Assembly (NCBI GenBank): GCA_019787685.1
Contig: JAHNUO010000008.1
Coordinates: forward strand, 1,054,001 to 1,118,000
Reading direction: 5' to 3'
Source of the DNA: Chiua virens
Lineage: Eukaryota > Basidiomycota > Agaricomycetes > Boletales > Boletaceae
DNA: 64,000 bases
The notes beneath the pieces are model-generated. The model did no database searches. It was not told where the DNA came from and saw nothing but the letters and a program-made list of their open reading frames with translations. A program made the position numbers and the translations under genes. Below, piece by piece: positions 56,201 through 64,000 of this stretch (within the stretch, counting starts at the first letter, position 1; each line of letters starts with the position of its first letter).

Positions 56201-58126
56201 AAGGTGGTGGCGCCATGCTTTCAAGGATCTGATGACCGCTAGGAGTTCGCGATCATAGATGTCATAGTTTCGCTCTGCAGCGTTAAACGACTGCGAGAGG
56301 TAAGAGCAAGGTTTCCAGTCGCCGTTAATATCGGTCTGGAGGAGAACGCCGCCGGTTGCGTATTTGGAGGCATCCGTGGCGATGGCAAAGGGTTGAGAGG
56401 AATCCGGAAACCGGAGCACAGGATCCGTTGTGAAGGCCTTTTTGAGGCATTCAAAGGCGGTGACCTGGGGGGGTCCCCAAGTCCAAGGGGCGTCTTTCTT
56501 GGTGAGATCGACGAGGGGGCGAGCGATGGTGGAGTAGTCAGGGATGAACCGACGGTAGAAGTTGGTGAAACCCATGAACGATCGGACGTCCTTGAGTTTG
56601 GTGGGGGTCGGCCAGTCGGCGATGCCAGCAACCTTGATGGGGTCCATGGCGAGTTCTCCTGGGCGAGCAATCATGCCGAGGTATTCGACCTCCGTGGTGG
56701 CGAAGTGGCACTTCTTGAGTTTGAGGTGAAGGTCGAGTTCCTTCATGCGGGCGAGAACGCGCTTGGTGCGTTCAGTGTGTTCTGCCTCATTCTCAGAGAA
56801 GATCAGGAGGTCGTCCATGTAGATCACGAGCCATCCTTCGGCGATCATGTCACAGAAGGAGTCGTTCATGAATCGCTGGAAGGTGGCGGGAGAGTTGGTC
56901 AGTCTGAAGAACATGACCGTGGGTTCGAAGAGGCCGTGATGAGTGATGAAAGCGGCTTTCCATTGGTGTCCGTCTTTGATGCGGACATTGTTGTATCCCC
57001 ATCAGACGTCAAACTTGGTGAAGAGTTTGGCGTCTTTGAGTTTGTCGACGAGGTCAGTGATCAAAGGCAAGGGGTATGTGTCACGGACGGTGTGTTCGTT
57101 CACATAACGGTAATCTTGGCAGGGTTGGAGTTTGCCATCCTTCTTTTTGATGAAAAAGAAAGGAGAAGCCTGTGGAGAGTTAGAGGGTCGGATCTTACCA
57201 TTTGCAAGGTGTTTGTTGATGAATTCGTCGGTAGCTTTCCGTTCATCGGGGGACAAGGGGTAGACTTTCCCGACCTTAGGTTGGAACGAGTCCTTGAGGT
57301 GGATCTTGTGATCGCAGGTCCGGGATGGAGGCATCTGGTTAAAAGGTTCCTTCACGAATACGGATTCGAATTCCTTGTATTCTGAAGGGAGGGTCACCTT
57401 GGCTTTAGGGGCCGTGGCAGCAAGGGATGTGGCGTTGGTGAGCTTCTCAGGTAGAGTGGTCCGAACGAAGCGATGCCTCGCGCGCATGACGCAGTTCACA
57501 GAGTGTTGAACAGAGCCCACCATGTAGCGGTGGCCCCGTTGGGTGTCAAGGTAGTCATAGAGTTTGCCGTCCCAGATGGGATCGGTGTCAAGGTGGCAAA
57601 CCGGTCGGTTCGGTGGAGGATGGGCGAGTTTGGCGGAGTGGCGAGGTTCATCAGTGGTGATGGGGGGAAGGTCAGGTTCGGGAGCGGAGATGGAGATGGT
57701 TTTCACAACCCAATTGATGACAGGGTTGGTCACTTTGAGCCAAGGGAGTCCGAGGATGACGTTTTCAGAACCACAGTGAATAACGTGGAACTTAACACGT
57801 TGGAGTACTCCACCAAGAGCGATCCGGAGGGTAGTGGTGAATTTGATGTCACCGTTCTTGTTCATGGTAGCGTCTACGTTCCTAACCGGGATTGGCTTCG
57901 GAAGGCGCTCTTTCGGAAACTTGCTCTTCTGGACGAAGTGCCAGTCAATACAGTTGATCCTGGCCCCAGAGTCAATGAGGGCGTGGGTGTCGACGTCTTG
58001 AGAGGTACTAGTAGTGTTCAATCTAACAGGGATTTGCATAGATTGGGATGAAAGTTCAGCTACTAGTACATGGGTACGAGAATGGGAAGATACCGGCGTC
58101 GAATCGGTCTTCCTCCTTAAAAACCC
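53207..58126 (-). CDS. pol: pol polyprotein of copy A4, one TGA, long C-terminal extension
   Basis: Entered by a -1 shift at 58120-58126. Protease with Asp-Ser-Gly-Ala-Arg (about 57975), RT with YMDD (about 56820), RNase H (about 56390-56050), integrase zinc domain (about 55740-55600) and DDE core, chromodomain (about 54665-54510), then roughly 430 further residues: Pro/Ser-rich linker, a helical block (about 54060-53800), a CCHC knuckle (CFECRKLGHIRIEC, about 53620) with a second Cys/His cluster (CPICLTWSPSHIQSRCP), a Ser/Arg-rich stretch and the acidic end DDPIDDEGYANI; stop at 53207-53209. The only in-frame stop is TGA at 57002-57004, where A1 has CGA; A3 has the same TGA. Confidence 0.92.
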
Positions 58127-59394
58127 GTGACCAGAGTGGTCACCTTGTTGACGCTCATAGCGTCCTCTTTGTCATCATCTTCTACTTCGACAAGAGATGG
58201 GACGGGTTCAGGTTTGGGTTCTGCTTTCCGCACCTTTTTGGAGGTTGATGTGGGAGTCGACGAGGGTTTGGTCGCGAAGACCGGGCAAGAGGAGGTGCGA
58301 TGGCCGGGTTGGCGGCACCGGAAACAGAGGTTCTTCTCAAAGCATCGCTTTCGCTCTGCTTCGGTCATCTTGGGAGGGATGTTGACGGCATCCACATCCA
58401 TGGCGTCAGGGTCTCGCTCCTTCTTGCGAGGGGGGTTGTCATGAAAGATGACGGTGGCGGCGGGTTTCTTGTTTCGATGGGCGATCTCGTCAGCGCGCTC
58501 CCATTGGGTTTTGAAATGCATGGCTTGGGTATACCATTTGTCGATCGTGGTAGGGACCGTATCCATGCCTTGGATGCGCCTCATGAGTGAGGGGGGAAGG
58601 CCAGCCGCGAAGAAGTTGATGAGGACGGAGTCAGAGCTGGTGAGCCCTGCGGTGGCAACTTTGTTGCAGAAGGAGGAGATGAAGGAGGGGACGTCTTCGT
58701 TCTTGGTGATGCAGGTGGTCAAGAGCCAGGCAATTGTGTCGCCCTTGGTGTCGTGGTGTTCGAAGTCCTTTTGGAACTCCGTTTGCCAATCGCTCCAGGT
58801 CCCGAAGGATCGGAGTGGAATGGACTTAGTGCGGAAGGTATCAGCCCAGGTTTTGGCTGACCCTTCGGTCATGAAGGAGAGGGCAAAGGCGACACGTTTG
58901 TTATCCGTATTGTAGATAGGGTCGTTGACGAAGAGATAGGTGGCAACGTCATTGAGCCAGGGGATGGCGCGGTCGTAGGACCCGTCAAAGGTGGAGGGTT
59001 TTCCGAGACAAAGCTCGACTGCCTTGCTAGTCATGTTGCTAGACGAGGTGGTGGGGGTGGTCAAGGGTGGTCTGTAAGTTGGGACAATCAAGGGCAGAGG
59101 GTTCCGGATAGATGTTGGTCCGGGGTTGGGCCTTCGTGGGGTCGTTGGGGACGCGAAGGTGGCAAGAGCAGGGAGTTCAAGGTTTGTGGTAAGACGGTCG
59201 GCTAATTGCTTGATCTCGTCCTTAGAGTGTTCGACGTTGATGTCGTGGTCTTCCTCCTGGGGTTCAGAAGGTGGAGTCGTGGGTTCAGGGTTGTCATCAG
59301 AAAGATCGGATGATGGGGTGTGGGTGGTCTGAAGATTCCAGGCGGGGTTCAAGAGTGGACGGGTGGGAGGTCGTCCAGCAATGGTGGGCAGCTA
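58117..59394 (-). CDS. gag: gag of copy A4
   Basis: Open frame ending TAA at 58119-58117, with the capsid core (AVELCLGKPSTFDGSYDRA near 59010, then DWQTEFQKDFEHHDTKGD) and a CCHC knuckle (CFRCRQPGHRTSSC, about 58320). The first in-frame ATG is near 59035, yet about 105 codons upstream (to 59352 and beyond, opening after TAG near 59394) are conserved in A1 and A3. So either a non-AUG start is used or the upstream block serves another purpose. N-terminal block is acidic and Pro rich. Confidence 0.85.
58120..58126 (-). promoter_or_regulatory. Predicted -1 ribosomal frameshift site, copy A4
   Basis: Heptamer G GGT TTT in the gag frame immediately before TAA; pol is in the -1 phase. Conserved in A3 (15568-15574), degraded to AGGTTTT in A1. 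Confidence 0.7.
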
Positions 59395-59420
59395 GCTGCA
59401 CGAAGGCAGGCTGTATAGGC

Positions 59421-59756
59421 AGTCTTGATCTTATGTTACGATAGTTCCGGGTAGGACCTAGCGTAGCCACAAAAGTGCCAAGTACCAAGTGGCTGCGATA
59501 ACTCAAACAACCACCACTTGATACGTGGTGCGCTGATGAGTTGAATGAGGGGTTTCTGGTCAGCGGGTTGCTACCAGAGAGATGAGTGAAGACTCAGGCG
59601 TTGCTGAGAATTGTCTGGTTGGGAATCTATACCCGAGGGACGGTTGAGGGTCGAGGGTTGGCTCAGATGAGCCCGAGTGTTGGGTCAAGGGACGACGAGA
59701 GAAGTCCCTGGTCGAGTGGAGCAGTGATACTCAGCTAGATTGCGGAGATCAAGACT
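59421..59756 (-). promoter_or_regulatory. Self-priming pair of copy A4
   Basis: Plus-strand AGTCTTGATCT at 59421-59431, two bases inside the 5' LTR, is complementary over 11 nt to AGATCAAGACT at 59746-59756 in the LTR, which lies about 30 nt downstream of TATAAATA on the minus strand. Confidence 0.72.
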
Positions 59757-60141
59757 AGTGTACATGAGTATCGCTGCGGGGTATTTATACTACGAGAATT
59801 GTGCACGGACCAAGTAACTAAAAGGGGTAGGCCAGAAGAGCGGAAGAGCGAAGGGCCAAAAGGGAAGTGCACAATATCTAAAAGGGGTGGCCAAGAAGAG
59901 CGGAACGGAGCAACAAGGCCAAAAGGAGAATCGTACGATGTGAAGGCAACGGACGATGACGAAGAAGAAATGACTAAGTGCAATGCCATTGGGTGATGAC
60001 GAAAGAGAAAAGAGTAAGCATCGGGTAATGCCGATGAGGTTACGTAAGGAAGAACACGTACGGATGAGCGTACGAAGATACCTAGGTATCGAGTGAAGCG
60101 AGTAGTACAAGTGAAACAAAGAAAAGAAAGAGATCGTAACA
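59434..60141 (-). repeat. 5' LTR of copy A4
   Basis: 708 bp, TGTTAC...GTAACA; partner of 52457-53164. Confidence 0.93.
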
Positions 60142-61917
60142 GTCCCCTTCTGAGTTCAGCAGGAGTGAAGAAGGGCAGCACGGATGTTGACATTCCAAGA
60201 GGGGTTGGAGGCGATAGTTCAAACCCTGAAGTCAAAGAAGACAGTGTTTGTGGGTGGACCAAGTGGATTACAGGCAAGGCAAGCACAGGCGATTCAGTCA
60301 CATCTTGCTCTCGTTGTCAAGAATGGGCGCTACACAATTGATGCGTCTGAACAAGCAGCTGAGGCCCATGGGTTTGCTGTGAAATGGGGTGGTCGTCAAG
60401 TTCGGAGCTGGTCACAGGCATGGATTGCAACCCATGAGCTGCCTCAGTCATTCAAAGGATGTCATGCAAAGGTGTACTCACTTCTGAGTGACCCTGCAAT
60501 TGTGGTGGAACTGTGGATGTATGTGCACTCAAACAAGTGGGCAATCAATCCTGAGAAACTTGCGAAGTTCACCCAAAACAGGCTCATTCCCATCGAAGCA
60601 GAAAAGTATGCAAAACAGATCATTGACACAGAGATCCCCAATGGCCTTAAATGCTACATGGAGCTTGAACTTTTTCCAAGGATTCACTTAAAGGTTGGAC
60701 GTGGAGTCTCACTCTCGACAGCATGTCAATGGTTATGCAAAGAAGGATTCCGATTTCTCAAGCACTCCAAAGGCTTGTATTTTGATGGTCACAACTGACC
60801 AGATGTTGTTGCATATTGCCAACAAGAGTTTCTTCCAAGGATGCAAGAATATGAGCATCGCCTCGTCCAATATTCTCTTGGAGATGTTGAGAAGGAGCTT
60901 ATCACACAGCCATCAAACTTTGTTGAGCAGTGTCTGGTTCTTTGTGCACATGACGAGATGACAGTACAGGCAAATGATGCTGTTGATCGGTATTGGGTGT
61001 TTGATGATGAGTTTTGGCTGCGGAAGAAAGGTGCCGGATGAGGTATTCATCGAAGTGATGTTGTTTGCTAAACTGTGGGCCATTTGGTGGACATGGGTGT
61101 TTCAATCAATTATGGAAAGAATCATGACGGGTTTTGGACTGGCGAGTTGTTTGTCAAACAGGTAGGTTTATTATCTGCCAGTGGACTTGCTGCTCACTGT
61201 AACCGACCATGATAGCTAAAGGAAATGATCATCCCAACATTTGAACGGGTTCATGGTGCAGGTTACCAGGCATTATTTCTCATCAACAATTCACAAGGGC
61301 ATTCTGCATACACAAAAGATGCTCTGATCTCAAGTTGGATGAATGTCAATCCTGGTGGTCAACAGGCACATATGCGCAATGGTTGGTTCCTTAGAGATGG
61401 AATCCGTGTTGAGCAACAAATGGTATTTCCAACTCACCACCTTGAGTCCCCTGATTAGCCAAAGGGTATCAAGGTCATTCTGCAAGAATGGGGCTTGTGG
61501 TCACACAACCTGTGTGGGAAATGCAAGAACAAGTGCAATGCCGACTCAATAGACTGCTGTGGCAAGCAGATTCTCGAACTTCAGCCAGATTTCAAGGCAC
61601 AGCAGTCACTGGTTCAGGAAGTAATTGAGGCAGCAGGCCATTTGTGCATCTTCTTGCCCAAATTTCATTGTGAACTCAACTTCATTGAATACTTTTGGGG
61701 AAAGGTCAAGAGGTGTCTTTGTGACCGCTGTGACTGCACCTTTGAAACACTCAAAGCTAATCTTCCTGCTGCCCTTGCATCAGTGGAGGTGAAAACGATC
61801 AGATTGTGGGAACATAGGATGCACCGTTGGATGGTAGCTTATCGCTCAGGTTTAGAGACAAAAAATGCCCAAATCCAACTGAAAAACTTCAGCTTGACGA
61901 AGTACAAATCTCACTGA
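60142..61917 (+). pseudogene. Transposase of X, DDE catalytic part
   Basis: Frame from about 60184: KKTVFVGGPSGLQARQAQAI, AHGFAVKWGGRQVRSW, CHAKVYSLLSDP, NPEKLAKFTQNRL, GRGVSLSTACQW, then TGA at 60796-60798, PDVVAY...FLPRMQEYEHRL, HDEMTVQANDAVDRYWVFDD (first Asp), an intron near 61160-61215, a region with LINNSQGHS where the second catalytic Asp is expected and Asn is seen, PKGIKVILQEWGLW, and FLPKFHCELNFIEYFWG (catalytic Glu), stop at 61915-61917. The D to N change and stops near 61041 and 61456 show it is inactive. Function (cut-and-paste transposition) is inferred from the family. Confidence 0.8.
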
Positions 61918-62183
61918 CATGTTCCCGAGACGGTTGCACAGCTTTTTGATCACATGTAGCATAGCACTTAAGTCACATGCTGTATATATATGGAAGGTGG
62001 CCAAATTCTTGTTGCTCCAATTATTATTTTTACTCAAAATTTTATTTAAAAAAAAACCATCTTGTGCTTTTGTTCCCCTTAGTGAAAGGTGCATTTTCAC
62101 AAGAGGAAAAATATTCCTAATTTTTTCATAGAGTGCTACCAGTCTTGCACAAAGTTGGTGGCCTCTAAGTGATTGGCACCATA

Positions 62184-63100
62184 ACTGATACCACATATAA
62201 CCCATACTCCCTGAAATCTGATACCTTTTCAGGATTCCCATGTTGGTTTGCAGTGATTTGGGACCGATACCTGATACCCGATAACCCATACAATTTTTGG
62301 GGGTCATAACCAATAGGTAACTGCAGATTATTATATAATACATGGTCCAAGATGGCAACTTGGGCCCCAATGTTTGGTTTTTTTGCAACTTCCCACCATG
62401 AAGCTGGTCCAATGCACAGGCTGAGGCGCTTGTGAAGAGTGTGCTGGACGATCTGGAGTCAACCAGCACTCTCCAACAAACAAGCTCTAACCCTCAAACC
62501 AGATGAGTATTGCAAAAATCCTCAACCCTGCTACTGAAGCCCACAATGTCTATGATGCAACCAATGAAGACATCTACAATGTGGCTATGGAGGCAACAAA
62601 GGTGCAGGAGCAGGGAATGAGCAATGACATTGATGGCTCAGATGGACCTGTTGAATCAACAGTGATGTGGAGTGAGGCTCTCCAAGCAGTGCTGTTGCTA
62701 TAGAAATATTTGAAGGATCTTGACAATCCTTTTGCTTGTAAGGTAAGAGGTGATGCTGGGTACATTTGGGTAAAGCACACATGTCAAAGAGATGCACACA
62801 ATGAAGGATACTACATTGACCTCATACTTTCCCCCCCAAGACTCAAAATAATTGTGATTCTCACCCTCTCGAGTACTAGATTTACATAGAGTGTACATAG
62901 AATGCAAGTCCTAGTTGCAATTACCCAAGACATTGACAGTGCATGCACATTTGATGAGAAAAAGCTGCAAAACACACAAAACATCAACATTCGAGGTCCT
63001 TCAGACCCCTATAGTCCATTCTCTTGCAGACCCGATACTCTCTCAAACCCAATACTGTGCAGGGTAAACCAAGGGGTATCAGTTATGAGGGAGTTGACTG
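62184..63100 (+). mobile_element. Pogo-like element Y (second copy), deleted
   Basis: Near-identical to 41283-42199, with the same right end (GAGTTGACTG, then TA at 63101-63102) and the same transposase C-terminal remnant (about 62425-62780, broken by TAG at 62701-62703). It joins the truncated right end of X at the same base as in the first copy. Confidence 0.62.
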
Positions 63101-63102
63101 TA

Positions 63103-63333
63103 TGATAAGTACAGCATAATGAGGTTAAAGCTTAATTCGTCATAAGGGAAACAAGTGGCTAAGATTATAAAATGAAACTAGTGTCACTTATAAGGCTGAG
63201 TCTGGACAATGAAAAGTGAAATTTGAAACTTCCGTTTCATGTCATGTGTGGGCACGTGTAATTAGCAACATGATCAACACTGCATCATGGGATTTCCTGG
63301 ATTCCTGGCTCCCAGTGATGGACGAGGACCTGG
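63103..63333 (+). mobile_element. Harbinger 5' flank fragment (second copy)
   Basis: Matches 42202-42427 closely, but is cut by an LTR at 63334 before any transposase block. Confidence 0.6.
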
Positions 63334-64000
63334 TGTTACGATAGTCCCGGGTAGGGCCTAGCGTAGACGCAAAAGCGCTAAGTACCAAGCGGCTGCAATA
63401 ACTCAAACAACCACCACTTGATACATGGCGCGCTGTAGAGTTCAAGGAGGGTTACTGGTCAGCAGATTGCTACCAGTGAGACGAGTTAGAACTCAGGCGT
63501 TGCTGAGAGCGTCCTGTTGGGAATCTATACCTGAAGGACCGAGACTGCCCCTTGTGATCGGGGTGGACCGAGATGCTGGACGTTGGTCACAGTGACAAGG
63601 GATGGCTTAGGTGAAGCCCACAGAGGAGCAGTGATACTAGCTAGATTGCATAGATCAAGACTGAGGTACAGGAGTATCACTGCGCGATATTTATACTATG
63701 AAAGTAGTGCATGGACCAACTGTCCAAAAGGATGGCCAGGAAGAGCGGAACAGACAAAGGGCCAAAAGGAGTTGTGTGGGGCGGAAGCACCGGACGGACG
63801 AAAGTGTAAAAGGTAAAACACGGAAGCTGTCCAAATGACAGCAGAAGTGAAGGTGATCCCTACCGGATCAGGAAGTGGAAGAAAGGAAGTGATGATGGAA
63901 CAACGGGTTGGGCCAGAGTCATGTAATCGGATCTAGGAAAGAAGGGAAAAGCGGGGCAAAGGGTTAAGCCCTTGCTGAGTAATCTGAAGCAAGGGTAAGC
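63334..64000 (-). repeat. LTR of the A1 subfamily, continues beyond window
   Basis: Begins TGTTACGATAG, reverse orientation, same subfamily as 43325-44081; the right end lies outside the window, so solo or full element cannot be decided. Confidence 0.85.

Larger units (their letters stand above)
52457..60141 (-). mobile_element. Ty3/gypsy chromovirus copy A4, nearly intact
   Basis: 7685 bp, reverse orientation, perfect GTCCC pentamers (52452-52456, 60142-60146). LTRs 52457-53164 and 59434-60141, 708 bp each. Gag is fully open and pol has one TGA, so it is the best-preserved family A copy. It splits the transposase gene of X. Confidence 0.95.
51229..62183 (+). mobile_element. DDE transposon X, TA target, split by A4
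   Basis: Left end CAGTCGACTCCCTCC at 51229 after TA; the next 30 nt (51244-51273) are repeated inverted at 62154-62183 with 28 of 30 matches. The 15 terminal bases on the right are missing, where pogo-like element Y joins. Without A4 the element is about 3.3 kb. TA target and DDE transposase place it near IS630-Tc1-mariner. Confidence 0.7.

Noticed and set aside
57002..57004. TGA in RT as programmed readthrough or selenocysteine
   Set aside because: A1 has CGA (Arg) there and the surrounding bases lack a known readthrough context; CpG decay is simpler.

Overview
This window comes from a repeat-swollen fungal genome, almost certainly a mushroom-forming basidiomycete (Agaricomycetes). The evidence is short introns of about 48-70 nt with GT..AG ends, fungal-type PEX7, BRR2 and Pcl-like cyclin genes, and a mobile-element set typical of that class: Ty3/gypsy chromoviruses, Plavaka, PIF/Harbinger, pogo-like, hAT and a TA-target DDE transposon. 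Species cannot be told from the sequence. About four fifths of the window is mobile DNA inserted inside other mobile DNA.

Layout. 1-6810: gypsy copy A1 (+), entering from the left, sitting inside copy A2 (+), which resumes at 6811. A2 is split by copy A3 (-, 9869-18150), whose gag carries a solo LTR of another family (15937-16491, TSD CGTTC). A2 ends in a truncated LTR (18422-18974) fused to a decayed Plavaka transposase (18975-21588, -). 22289-39840: a cyclin pseudogene followed by a BRR2 (U5 snRNP helicase) pseudogene, the latter cut by copy B1 (23217-30106, TSD AGGAT), copy B2 (31279-37563, TSD CCGGA) and a solo LTR (37605-38330, TSD GTTTC). 39963-40864: a small unknown spliced gene. 41178-44081: remains of a TA-target DNA transposon, a pogo-like element and a Harbinger transposase, closed by an LTR. 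44990-47808: a P-loop NTPase gene. 48361-49621: PEX7 (-), with a 1288-bp hAT element upstream of its second exon. 51229-62183: a DDE transposon (X) split by copy A4 (52457-60141, TSD GTCCC). 62184-64000: a second copy of the pogo/Harbinger module, cut by an LTR.

The most unusual biology is in family B. Its two diverged copies have the order ORF1 - ORF2 - gag - pol. ORF1 is conserved at protein level but contains no ATG, and the whole leader of about 0.9 kb from the predicted transcript start to ORF2 is free of ATG in every frame. ORF2 is a small protein with one membrane segment; its ATG is the first in the transcript and the gag ATG is the second. Stops and starts nearly abut, and gag-pol is joined through a conserved GGGAAAA -1 frameshift site. 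Families A and B both carry an 11-12 nt LTR segment, about 32-35 nt downstream of a TATA box, complementary to the site just inside the 5' LTR, which is the hallmark of Tf1-type self-priming. Family A adds a pol C-terminal extension of several hundred residues with a zinc knuckle behind the chromodomain. Nonsense codons in all copies are largely CGA to TGA changes, a methyl-CpG decay signature.
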